Source: Anaerococcus vaginalis
Lineage (GTDB): Bacteria; Bacillota; Clostridia; Tissierellales; Peptoniphilaceae
Direction of reading: 5' to 3'
DNA: 64,000 bases
NCBI RefSeq assembly: GCF_000307225.1
Contig: NZ_HE978617.1
Span: forward strand, 446,238-510,237
The notes beneath the pieces were generated by a model that was not told the DNA's origin, did not search any database, and saw only the letters and a program-made list of their open reading frames with translations. Position 1 is the stretch's first letter. Every line of letters starts with the position of its first letter. Below, one piece after another: positions 8,549-16,899 of this stretch. Both the position numbers and the translations under genes were made by a program.

Positions 8549-9697
8549 TTATTTGAATGAATTAATAATTTTATCTAAATCTTGCTCATCTAAATATGGG
8601 TGCATAGGAAGTGAAAATACACTCTCACAAAGTTTTGTTGAATTTTCAAGTGATACTGGAGTTGACTTATTATATTCAAATGCCTTTTGTTGACTTAGAC
8701 CTTTAGGATAGTAAATATTTGTAGGTATTTCTTCTTTAGACAATTTTTGCATTAATTTATCTCTATCTTCCTTACTTTGCGCAATAACTGTATATTGAGC
8801 AAAACTAGAGTAGAAGTTTTCTGGTATTTTAGGTAATTTTATGTTTATATTATTTTCACAAACTACCTCTTTTAAGTGTTTTGAATAGTAATTATAAACT
8901 TTGTTTACAGAATCAAGTTCCTCACTTACAAAAAATTCAAATTTCTCATTTAAAATTGCTGCTTGAATTGTATCAAGTCTAGAATTCATACCTACTCTTA
9001 TATTGTTATATTTATGATCGCCTTTTCCGTGGAACTTTAAAGATTCTAATAGATTTTTCAAATCTTCATCATCCACAAAAATTGCTCCACCATCTCCATA
9101 ACAACCAAGAGGTTTTGCTGGAAAAAATGATGTTGTTGAAGCATCTCCAAAAGAACAAGCTCTATTTATCTTTCCATCAATTTCTATATGACCACCAAAG
9201 CCTTGAGCTCCATCTTCTAGCACCTTTAAATTATATTTTTTAGCTATCGGTAAAATTTTTGGAAAATCTGCTGGTAATCCAAATAAATCAACAGGAATTA
9301 CAACCTTAGCAGATAACTTTCCATCTTCTAATACTTTTTTTACCGCTTCTTCAAGCGATAATGGGTCTAAATTAAATGTATCCATATCCACATCTACAAA
9401 AACTGGAGTAGCTCCAACCCTTGCTACAACTTCTGCTGTAGAAAAGAATGTAAAATCAGGTACAAAAACTGCATCTCCTTCTTTTATTCCCCATGCTAAC
9501 AAAACTAGTTCCAAAGCATCTGTACCATTTGCACATGTTATACAATATTTTCTGCCTACATAATCGGCTAGATTTTTTTCTAATTCTTTTACTGGATTAC
9601 CACCTATAAATTGAGAAGATAACAGTACTTTTTCTATTGCTTTATCTATGTTTTCTTTATGATTTAAATATTGAGTTTTTAAATCTCTAAACTCCAT
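8549..9697 (-). CDS. WbpE-like sugar aminotransferase (DegT/DnrJ/EryC1/StrS)
   Basis: This PLP-dependent aminotransferase has 382 residues. The Schiff-base lysine is in SFFPAKPLGCYGDGGA, the cofactor-phosphate region in ITCANGTDALELVLLA, and the acidic residue that contacts the pyridine nitrogen in LEDGAQGFGG. Lying next to acetyltransferase, dehydrogenase and epimerase genes, it matches WbpE. That enzyme aminates UDP-3-keto-GlcNAcA to UDP-3-amino-GlcNAcA on the route to UDP-2,3-diacetamido-2,3-dideoxy-mannuronate. It starts at ATG 9697, directly after the acetyltransferase stop. A generic sugar 3- or 4-aminotransferase is the alternative, but the five-gene context makes WbpE function likely. 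Confidence 0.85.
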   Translation of the reverse strand: MEFRDLKTQYLNHKENIDKAIEKVLLSSQFIGGNPVKELEKNLADYVGRKYCITCANGTDALELVLLAWGIKEGDAVFVPDFTFFSTAEVVARVGATPVFVDVDMDTFNLDPLSLEEAVKKVLEDGKLSAKVVIPVDLFGLPADFPKILPIAKKYNLKVLEDGAQGFGGHIEIDGKINRACSFGDASTTSFFPAKPLGCYGDGGAIFVDDEDLKNLLESLKFHGKGDHKYNNIRVGMNSRLDTIQAAILNEKFEFFVSEELDSVNKVYNYYSKHLKEVVCENNINIKLPKIPENFYSSFAQYTVIAQSKEDRDKLMQKLSKEEIPTNIYYPKGLSQQKAFEYNKSTPVSLENSTKLCESVFSLPMHPYLDEQDLDKIINSFK

Positions 9698-10204
9698 TTA
9701 TTCGTCCCCTTTTTTTAAAATATTTCCATACTCATCAACTTTTGCATAAAATCTTGCAGGAATTCCCATTACAAGTTCATTATCGTCAATATTACAAGTA
9801 ACTAATGCACCTGCTGCAACCATTGAATTTTTGCCTAATGTATTTCCACAAACTATAGTTGCATTTGCGCCTATGCTTGCTCCCTCTTTCACAAGGGTTT
9901 TTTTGTAATTATCTTTTCCCTTTGGGTATCTTGCTCTTGGTGTTAAATCATTTGTAAAAACACAAGATGGCCCACAAAAAACACCATCTTCTAAGGTAAC
10001 TGCTGAATATATAGATACATTATTTTGTATTTTACAATTATCCCCAATTACTACATTTTCTCCTATAAAAACATTTTGACCTAGAGAACAATTTTTTCCA
10101 ATTTTTGCCCCTTTAGAAACATGACAAAAATGCCAAATTTTAGTATTTTCACCTATTTCAACACCTTCATCTACTATAGAGCTTTCATGAACATAATAAG
10201 TCAC
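9698..10204 (-). CDS. WbpD-like N-acetyltransferase (left-handed beta-helix)
   Basis: This 168-residue protein is built of hexapeptide repeats (IGENTKIWHF, IGKNCSLGQN, IGENVVIGDN, IGANATIVCGN), the left-handed beta-helix of bacterial acetyl-CoA transferases. It ends with the VMGIPARFYAKVDEYG segment common in sugar N-acetyltransferases. In this cluster it should acetylate the 3-amino group made by the WbpE-like enzyme. The start is GTG 10204, whose G is the last base of the upstream TAG (TAGTG overlap), with GGAG 7 bases upstream, so the two genes are translationally coupled. Confidence 0.85.
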   Translation of the reverse strand: MTYYVHESSIVDEGVEIGENTKIWHFCHVSKGAKIGKNCSLGQNVFIGENVVIGDNCKIQNNVSIYSAVTLEDGVFCGPSCVFTNDLTPRARYPKGKDNYKKTLVKEGASIGANATIVCGNTLGKNSMVAAGALVTCNIDDNELVMGIPARFYAKVDEYGNILKKGDE

Positions 10205-11274
10205 TAAAATTCTCCTTCAAAGTCAGTTGATGCACAATTTTCTAATGGCAATTTCACAGATTTTCCTGTAAATGATGATTTATATATAGCCAATACTATT
10301 TCCAAGGCATTTTTTCCATCTACAGCTGTTATATATGGATCTCTATCATCTTCGATTGCTTCTATCATATCTTTAAATAAAGATGTGTGTCCGTTTCCAT
10401 ATACATTTTCTGTTTCTTCTTTTAAGCCTATATTGTTTTGATCATCAGCATCTTCATCTTTAAAATTCCAAACATCAATATTATTTGTAGATTTTCCACC
10501 AATTTTTACGGTTCCATCTTCTCCAAATAAATATAAAGTTTCTTCTAAATTTTGAGGATATACATTGACTGTTCCTTCAACTGTAGCTACTGCTCCATTT
10601 TTAAATTTAAGTACAGCCATTCCTACATCTTCACATTCTAAGTAGTCATGGAATTGTTGTTTTGTTACTCCATATACTTCTTCAACTTCTTCTCCAAGCA
10701 TCCATCTTAATAAATCTATTCCATGAATACATTGATTCATTAAGCAACCACCATCAGATTCCCATTTTCCTCTCCATGGTGCTTGATCATAGTAGTTTTT
10801 ATTTCTATTCCATCTAACATGAATTGATCCATGAGATAATCTACCAAATCTTCCTTCATCCATTGCTTGTCTTGTTTTATGAACAGCTATATTAAATCTA
10901 TTTTGATGGCAAACTGATACTTTTACATTTTTTTCTTTACTCAAATTTATAATTTTATTTGCATCTTCCATTGACATAGCCATTGGCTTTTCAATTATTA
11001 CATTAATTCCCTTTTCAATACAATACAAAGCAATCTCTGCATGAATTCCACTTTCTGTAGCAATGCTTACAAAGTCTAAATCAGGATTTTCATCTACCAT
11101 TTTTTTGTAGTCAGTATATTTTTTGAAATCTTTATTGTAATTTGTCTTTTCTATTAGCTGATCAATTTTTTCAAGTTTTATATCACAAGCTGCAACCATA
11201 TCTATATCATTTTCTACAACTGCTTTTATATGATTTACTGCTATTCGTCCACATCCGATTAATGCATATTTCAT
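10204..11274 (-). CDS. WbpB-like UDP-GlcNAcA 3-dehydrogenase (Gfo/Idh/MocA family)
   Basis: This 356-residue oxidoreductase has an N-terminal NAD-binding fold (YALIGCGRIAVNHIKAV), the family motif EKP (INVIIEKPMAMS), and a C-terminal domain with GGCLMNQCIHGIDLLRWMLG. WbpB-type enzymes oxidise C3 of UDP-GlcNAcA so that it can be aminated. The neighbours are the UDP-GlcNAc 2-epimerase three bases upstream and the acetyltransferase overlapping downstream. AGAAAGGAA precedes ATG 11274. A second, separate Gfo/Idh gene at 26188-27198 belongs to the PTS operon and is not a copy of this one. Confidence 0.85.
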   Translation of the reverse strand: MKYALIGCGRIAVNHIKAVVENDIDMVAACDIKLEKIDQLIEKTNYNKDFKKYTDYKKMVDENPDLDFVSIATESGIHAEIALYCIEKGINVIIEKPMAMSMEDANKIINLSKEKNVKVSVCHQNRFNIAVHKTRQAMDEGRFGRLSHGSIHVRWNRNKNYYDQAPWRGKWESDGGCLMNQCIHGIDLLRWMLGEEVEEVYGVTKQQFHDYLECEDVGMAVLKFKNGAVATVEGTVNVYPQNLEETLYLFGEDGTVKIGGKSTNNIDVWNFKDEDADDQNNIGLKEETENVYGNGHTSLFKDMIEAIEDDRDPYITAVDGKNALEIVLAIYKSSFTGKSVKLPLENCASTDFEGEF

Positions 11275-11277
11275 TTA

Positions 11278-12363
11278 TTATTTCCTTTCTGAGTATGATT
11301 TATATAATAAATCAACTATTTTAATTGCTGAAGTACCATCTCCAAATGGTCTATAATTTTCATTAACTTTTTGGATTTTTTTCAAATTATTTAAAATATC
11401 TATTTTTGTAGGTTTTGATAAATTGTTTCTGTTTTCTACCATCGTTTCTGGCCAGCATTCAAAATCAAGAAGTGTTACACATTTTTTCTTTGCAAAGAAG
11501 GCCTCTCTTTGTAGACCTCCCGAATCTGTAACAATTTTAACTGCATTTTTCACCAAGCATGTGCTTTCTAAATATCCAACTGGCTCACACAATATTATAT
11601 TCTTAAAGCTGTGCAATTTACTAATTCTTAATGCTCTTTCTTTATTTCTAGGATGAACAGGGTAAATAGTTGGATAGTCTAAATCATTCATAGCTTTAAA
11701 TATTTCTAATAGAGTTTCATCATCTTTAGTATTTTCTTCTCTATGGCAAGTTAAATAGTAGAATTTTTTAGGTGGTTCTATTTCTTCTCCTAGAAGAGTT
11801 TTTAATTTAATATCTTCAATATTTAACATCTTGCTATATTTATCAAATGCATCATACATTGGATCGCCTACTAAAAAGCTTTTGTTAGATAGTCCCTCTT
11901 TTTTTAGTTCTTCATATCCACTCTTTGTACTAGCAAGTAATAGACTTGAAACATGATCTGTACATATTCTATTTATTTCTTCTGGATTTGTCATAGAATG
12001 TGTTCTTGCACCAGCTTCGACATGGCAAACTGGAATATGAAGTTTTGCTGCTGATAGAGCTGCCGCAAGTGTAGAATTTGTATCTCCATAAACTAGCACA
12101 TAATCTGGTTTTTCTTTCTCCAATACTTTTTCAATTTCAATCATCATTTTTCCTGTCATTTCAGCATGACTTCCACCTGATATTCCCAAATTATAATCTG
12201 GCTTTGGTATATTTAATTCTTCAAAGAATTTTTCTGACATATTATAGTCATAATGTTGACCAGTATGGACAAGAATTTCTGTATATTTTTTTCTAAGCTC
12301 ATGTGATACCACTGCAGCTTTTATAAATTGAGGTCTTGCTCCAACTACAGTTAATATTTTCAT
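11278..12363 (-). CDS. wecB: UDP-GlcNAc 2-epimerase family (WecB/WbpI-like)
   Basis: This is a complete 361-residue non-hydrolysing epimerase. Signatures are VVGARPQFIKAA at the start, HTGQHYDYNMSEKFF, VYGDTNSTLAAALSA, HVEAGARTHSMTNPEEINR, YLTCHREENT and TDSGGLQREA. In the WbpA-B-E-D-I pathway this family inverts C2 of UDP-2,3-diacetamido-glucuronate to the manno form. On its own it would make UDP-ManNAc. Context (wbpB, D and E next door) favours the first role, and sequence alone cannot separate them. It lies 18 bases after the dehydrogenase gene, within the operon. Confidence 0.88.
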   Translation of the reverse strand: MKILTVVGARPQFIKAAVVSHELRKKYTEILVHTGQHYDYNMSEKFFEELNIPKPDYNLGISGGSHAEMTGKMMIEIEKVLEKEKPDYVLVYGDTNSTLAAALSAAKLHIPVCHVEAGARTHSMTNPEEINRICTDHVSSLLLASTKSGYEELKKEGLSNKSFLVGDPMYDAFDKYSKMLNIEDIKLKTLLGEEIEPPKKFYYLTCHREENTKDDETLLEIFKAMNDLDYPTIYPVHPRNKERALRISKLHSFKNIILCEPVGYLESTCLVKNAVKIVTDSGGLQREAFFAKKKCVTLLDFECWPETMVENRNNLSKPTKIDILNNLKKIQKVNENYRPFGDGTSAIKIVDLLYKSYSERK

Positions 12364-12381
12364 ATTATCTCCCTGTTTTTT

Positions 12382-13701
12382 CTAAAGAACATCTATATTA
12401 TCACAATTTTTTATGTTTCCTAATGCATTTTTTGTATCAAATATACGTTTAGATAACTTACAAATTCTTTCGTAATCTAATTTTGAGTGGTTTGTAGTTA
12501 CTACTATTAAATCTGAATTTTTTATTGTTTCGTCGCTTAATTCTTTTAGACCATCTGAATATAATTTTCCTTTATATTTATATTCTGTAATATATGGATC
12601 AAAGAATTGTACATTAGCTCCATATGATTTTAACTTATCAATAACTTCCAATGATGGACTTTCTCTATAATCATCTATATCCGCTTTATATGCTATTCCT
12701 AGTACCAAAACATTAGATCCATTTAATGATTTTTTATCTTTATTGAGTATCTCCATACTTCTATCAATTACATATTGTGGCATTTTGTCATTTATAATCA
12801 TTGAACTTTCAATCATAGATGTATGGAATTTATATTCTTTTGCTTTCCATGTTAGATAATATGGATCTAAAGGTATGCAGTGTCCACCTAAACCAGGGCC
12901 TGGATAAAATGGCATAAAACCATATGGTTTTGTTGATGCTGCCCTTATAACTTCCCAAATATCTATATCCATTTCGTGACAAAGAATTGCCAATTCATTT
13001 ACAAGTCCTATATTTACATTTCTAAATGTATTTTCTAATATTTTTTCCATTTCAGCTACTGCAGGACTTGTAACTTTATAAACATCTCCTTCTAATACTT
13101 CATTATATACTGCAGCAATTGCATCTAAAGCATCTTTTCCTATTGCTCCTACAACTTTTGGAGTATTTTTGGTTTTATATACTGCATTACCTGGATCTAC
13201 TCTTTCTGGTGAAAAGCCTAAGTAAAAATCTTCTTCACATTTTAGACCTGACTCTTTTTCAAGTATTGGTTTTATTAGCTCTTCTGTTGTTCCTGGATAG
13301 GTTGTTGATTCTAATACAACCATTGTATCTTTACTCATGTGTTTTCCAATTTCTGTAGCACTTGATTTTACATAATCTAATTCTGGTGCTTGATGAGCAT
13401 TTAAAGGTGTAGGCACACAAATAGCTATGAAATCCATATCTTTTATAAATGAATAATCTGTTGTTGCTTTAAGTTTTCCTTCTTCTACTAAATGTTTCAT
13501 CTTTTCAGGAATTACATCGCCAATATAGTTAATTCCTTTATTTACTTTTTCTACTTTTTCAGCTTGAACATCGAATCCTGTTGTTTCAAATCCAGCCCCT
13601 GCCTTTTCTACGGCAAGTGGCAAACCAACATAGCCTAATCCAACTACTCCTATTTTTAATGACCTGTTTCTAATTTTTTCTAAAATTTCATTTTTGTTCA
13701 T
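12382..13701 (-). CDS. Nucleotide-sugar 6-dehydrogenase (WbpA/WecC-like)
   Basis: This 439-residue protein has the three-part UDP-sugar dehydrogenase plan. It has an NAD-binding N-domain (KIGVVGLGYVGLPLAVEKAG), central motifs (FSPERVDPGN; catalytic Cys in GPGLGGHCIPLDPYYL) and a C-terminal UDP-binding domain (VLGIAYKADIDDYRESPS). It oxidises C6 of UDP-GlcNAc to UDP-GlcNAcA, the WbpA step that starts the diacetamido-mannuronate route. A UDP-ManNAc dehydrogenase (WecC) is the alternative. Its ATG overlaps the upstream glycosyltransferase by 14 bases, so it is coupled to the operon. Confidence 0.88.
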   Translation of the reverse strand: MNKNEILEKIRNRSLKIGVVGLGYVGLPLAVEKAGAGFETTGFDVQAEKVEKVNKGINYIGDVIPEKMKHLVEEGKLKATTDYSFIKDMDFIAICVPTPLNAHQAPELDYVKSSATEIGKHMSKDTMVVLESTTYPGTTEELIKPILEKESGLKCEEDFYLGFSPERVDPGNAVYKTKNTPKVVGAIGKDALDAIAAVYNEVLEGDVYKVTSPAVAEMEKILENTFRNVNIGLVNELAILCHEMDIDIWEVIRAASTKPYGFMPFYPGPGLGGHCIPLDPYYLTWKAKEYKFHTSMIESSMIINDKMPQYVIDRSMEILNKDKKSLNGSNVLVLGIAYKADIDDYRESPSLEVIDKLKSYGANVQFFDPYITEYKYKGKLYSDGLKELSDETIKNSDLIVVTTNHSKLDYERICKLSKRIFDTKNALGNIKNCDNIDVL

Positions 13702-14977
13702 TTCTTACTCTCCTTTTTATCAAATTATCTATTACATTTAGTAATTTATCAGTTAAGTTTAAATAATCATAATTTATTGATGCTTTTCTAGCATTTAAAC
13801 CTTTTTTTATACAAGTATCTTTATCTTCTGAAATTTCTTCTATTAGTTTAGCTAATTTATTTGGATTTTGCTCATCAAGAACATAACCGCAATCATATTT
13901 TTCTAATATTAAGTATTTCCCTGGAAAAGTTTGTATTATAGGCTTTCCTGATGCCAAATATTCAAATAATTTATTTTGACTTGAACCATATTTCATTAAA
14001 TTAGAAGACTTATTATGTAACAAATTAAATGTAGATTTTGTTAATATATAAGGAACATATTTTTTATCAATTCTTCCCATAAAATAAACATTATCTATAT
14101 TTTCTTTCTTACATTTTTTTATAAGATCTTCTCTTTCGTTTCCATCTCCATAGATTATAAATCTAATCTTATCATTTTTTATAATCTTAGCTGTTTCTAA
14201 AATAAAGTTTAAATCATTTACCTTTCTTATAGAACCAGTATATACTATATTTACAAAATTCTCATCTTCCAAGATTTCTTCATTTAATACATTTTCTTCC
14301 TTACTTGAATCAAATTTTTCTAATTCAACTCCATTGTTTATATAATATATTTTATCTGTTTTTATTTCCGAAGTCCAACCTCTTTGCTTAATATAATCTG
14401 GACCTCCAGCCATTGTAAATATTAGAGCATCAGATTTTTTATATATCCATTTTTCGCCCCTGTATAAAATTTTTGCAAAAGCTGAATTTCTTTTTACATA
14501 TCCATATTCTATTAAACTTTCTGGCCACAAATCTCTAACTTCGCAAATACATGGTACATTGAGTCTTTTTGATAAATAATTTCCGACAATCATTGTTAAT
14601 GGATGTGGAGAAGAAGCGATTATAATATCTGGTTTTCCATTTATCTTAGCTTCTTTTCTTGCAACTTTATATAAATTTTTTGCAAAATCAAACATATTTA
14701 TAACTCTATTAATACCATTTCCTTTAGCACTATGAGTCCTTACATATATAAAAGGAACACCACTGGAATTGTCTTTTATATATAAACTTCCATTATTAAT
14801 AAGTTGTTTATCAGAATAATGAAGATATGAAGATGCAAAAACTGTTGGATCGTGCCCCTTTCGTATTAAATATTTAGAAAAATAATATGGTCTAGCAAGT
14901 CCTGTTGATGTTGGAGGAGTCGCATAGTGATGAAAAAACCATATTTTATATTTTTTATTTTCTTTTGAATTTTCCAT
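13688..14977 (-). CDS. Glycosyltransferase GT4 (WbuB-like)
   Basis: This 429-residue protein begins with the WbuB-type N-terminus (IWFFHHYATPPTSTGLARPY), which carries the acceptor site. It continues with a GT-B C-domain: INNGVELEKFDSS, NIVYTGSIRKVNDLNFIL, FIIYGDGNEREDLIKKC and NKLFEYLASGKPIIQTFPG. WbuB-type enzymes add the second sugar (FucNAc and similar) to the lipid-linked primer. Its position, just after the phosphoglycosyltransferase that makes the first linkage, fits. The donor is not readable. It starts at 14977, 14 bases after the transferase stop. Confidence 0.85.
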   Translation of the reverse strand: MENSKENKKYKIWFFHHYATPPTSTGLARPYYFSKYLIRKGHDPTVFASSYLHYSDKQLINNGSLYIKDNSSGVPFIYVRTHSAKGNGINRVINMFDFAKNLYKVARKEAKINGKPDIIIASSPHPLTMIVGNYLSKRLNVPCICEVRDLWPESLIEYGYVKRNSAFAKILYRGEKWIYKKSDALIFTMAGGPDYIKQRGWTSEIKTDKIYYINNGVELEKFDSSKEENVLNEEILEDENFVNIVYTGSIRKVNDLNFILETAKIIKNDKIRFIIYGDGNEREDLIKKCKKENIDNVYFMGRIDKKYVPYILTKSTFNLLHNKSSNLMKYGSSQNKLFEYLASGKPIIQTFPGKYLILEKYDCGYVLDEQNPNKLAKLIEEISEDKDTCIKKGLNARKASINYDYLNLTDKLLNVIDNLIKRRVRNEQK

Positions 14978-14991
14978 TTAATTTACCTTTT

Positions 14992-15678
14992 CTATTTTGA
15001 TACTGCTATAATAGTTCTTATCATAGTTTTTATATCTTTTGCAAGAGAAAACTCCTTAACGCTTTCTAAATTATACTTCATTTTTTCCGGCAAAATCTTT
15101 TCAATATATATTTCGTCAGTATTTTCCCCATCTTTAAGTAACTTTGCTTCATCCTTGTATTCTATGCTAGTTTCAGATGTTACTCCAGCTTTTAACAATA
15201 ATGTTGCATACATTTCATTTGTATAGTGCTTGACATAGTATGGACTTTCTGGTCTTGTTCCTACAAAACTCATATCTCCCTTTAAAATATTAAATAACTG
15301 TGGTATCTCATCAAGCCTATATTTTCTTAAAGTTTCGCCTATTTTTGTAATTCTATTATCATTTCCAACTGTAACTTGGCTTCCAATTTTATCAGCATTT
15401 TTAACCATAGTTCTAAATTTATATATTTTAAATTCTTTATTATATTGGGTTATTCTGGTTGACTTATAAATAATTTCTCCCTCAGAATCTTTTTTAATCA
15501 AAACCGCTAAAATTATTAGCAATGGAGATAAGATTATTATTAAAACTAGGGATAAAATTATATCAAATATTCTTTTTAGGACTAAGCTAATTTTTCTATT
15601 TTTTAAAATTTTATAGTAGGGCAAAACTTCATCATTTTGCATTTTTACAGGTAAATCTTCCCATTTTCTAAGCATCAT
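14992..15678 (-). CDS. Initiating phosphoglycosyltransferase (PglC/WcaJ family)
   Basis: The 228-residue protein has one hydrophobic re-entrant helix (IFDIILSLVLIIILSPLLIILAVLI) preceded by Lys-Arg, then the catalytic core: YKFRTMVKNADK, KIGETLRKYRLDEIPQLFNI and LKGDMSFVGTRPESPYYV. This family transfers a sugar-1-phosphate from a UDP-sugar to undecaprenyl phosphate and starts repeat-unit synthesis. With the 4,6-dehydratase and aminotransferase genes just upstream, the substrate may be a UDP-4-amino- or diacetamido-trideoxyhexose (inference). Two adjacent ATGs at 15678 and 15675 can serve as the start. Confidence 0.87.
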   Translation of the reverse strand: MMLRKWEDLPVKMQNDEVLPYYKILKNRKISLVLKRIFDIILSLVLIIILSPLLIILAVLIKKDSEGEIIYKSTRITQYNKEFKIYKFRTMVKNADKIGSQVTVGNDNRITKIGETLRKYRLDEIPQLFNILKGDMSFVGTRPESPYYVKHYTNEMYATLLLKAGVTSETSIEYKDEAKLLKDGENTDEIYIEKILPEKMKYNLESVKEFSLAKDIKTMIRTIIAVSK

Positions 15679-15705
15679 TTTACCTTTATATATCTCTTTA
15701 CAATC

Positions 15706-16899
15706 TCACAAAAAACTTTCAATTATATAATCAACTTCTTCGTCCGAAAGTTTTGTGTGTAGTGGGAGGGTTATTTCGTTTTTGTAGTGATTGTAGGCGT
15801 TTGGATAATCTTTTATTTCAAATCCTAGATTTTTGTAGGCTGTTAATAGGGGAAGTGGTTTGTAGTGAACGTTACATGCTATTCCTTTTTCTGCCATTTC
15901 TTCTATTATTTTATTTCTTTGTTCTATGTCTATTTTTGGTACTTGACTTATATAAAGATGACCTGATGATGTATGATTTTTGTCAAAATGGTTTAGACTT
16001 TTTATTCCGAGTGGTCTAAAGGCCTTGTCGTATTTTTCTATTATTTCTTTTCTTCTTTTTAAAAGACTTGGATATCTTTTTACTTGGGCAAGTCCTATTC
16101 CTGCTAGTACGTCTGTCATATTGCATTTATACCAAGCTCCTACAACGTCATATTCCCATGAACCTAGTTTTGTTTTGCTTAGGGCATCTTTTGATTGACC
16201 GTGAAGGGACAATAGTTGATATTTTTTGTAGAGTTTTTCGTTATCTATTCCTTCTTTATCTTTCCATGTTGCATATCCGCCTTCTGCTGTTGTGAAATTT
16301 TTTACTGCATGGAAGGAAAAGTTTGAAAAGTCTGCTATTGAGCCTACTTTTTTTCCTTTATATTCTGCTCCTAAAGCGTGAGCTGTGTCTGCCATTACTA
16401 TTATTCTATTGTAGGCTTTTTGGATTTCATTGTTTGCTTTGAATAAATTTTTCTTTTCTTTTACTATTTGAAAAATCTTATCGTAATCGCAAGGAACTCC
16501 TCCCAAGTCTACTGGGATTATAACTTTTGTTTTTTCATTTATGGCATCTTTTAATTTTTCGTAGTCCATTTCTAAATTTTCTTTTTGTGTATCTACTAAA
16601 ACTAATTTTGCCCCAACGTGTTCTACAACTGATGCAGTTGCTGTGTAGGTGTAGGCGCTTGTGATTACTTCATCGCCTTTTCCAACTCCTAAAACTCTAA
16701 GGGTCATTTCTGCAGCTGCTGTTTGAGAATTTAAGCAAACTCCCATATTTGTTCCTGTGAATTTTAGTAATTCTTTTTCTAATTTTTTTGTTTTTGGTCC
16801 TGTTGTTATCCAGCCTGATTTTAGTGCGTCGATAACTTCCTTTATTTCTTCTTCACTAATATCTGGTGGTGAAAATGGTATATTCATTTTTTTTGTCAT
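15706..16899 (-). CDS. PglE/PseC-like sugar aminotransferase (DegT family)
   Basis: This 397-residue PLP enzyme opens with PFSPPDISEEEIKEVIDALKS followed by GWITTGPKT. The Schiff-base lysine is in NFSFHAVKNFTTAEGGY, and the aspartate that binds the PLP nitrogen is in VMADTAHALGA. It starts within the stop region of the dehydratase gene (TAATG overlap). The pair matches PglF/PglE: dehydration of UDP-GlcNAc to the 4-keto-6-deoxy sugar, then C4 amination. It is a different subfamily from the WbpE-like enzyme at 8549-9697. No dedicated PglD acetyltransferase is adjacent, so the product may remain a free 4-amino sugar, or the WbpD-like enzyme may also serve. Confidence 0.85.
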   Translation of the reverse strand: MTKKMNIPFSPPDISEEEIKEVIDALKSGWITTGPKTKKLEKELLKFTGTNMGVCLNSQTAAAEMTLRVLGVGKGDEVITSAYTYTATASVVEHVGAKLVLVDTQKENLEMDYEKLKDAINEKTKVIIPVDLGGVPCDYDKIFQIVKEKKNLFKANNEIQKAYNRIIVMADTAHALGAEYKGKKVGSIADFSNFSFHAVKNFTTAEGGYATWKDKEGIDNEKLYKKYQLLSLHGQSKDALSKTKLGSWEYDVVGAWYKCNMTDVLAGIGLAQVKRYPSLLKRRKEIIEKYDKAFRPLGIKSLNHFDKNHTSSGHLYISQVPKIDIEQRNKIIEEMAEKGIACNVHYKPLPLLTAYKNLGFEIKDYPNAYNHYKNEITLPLHTKLSDEEVDYIIESFL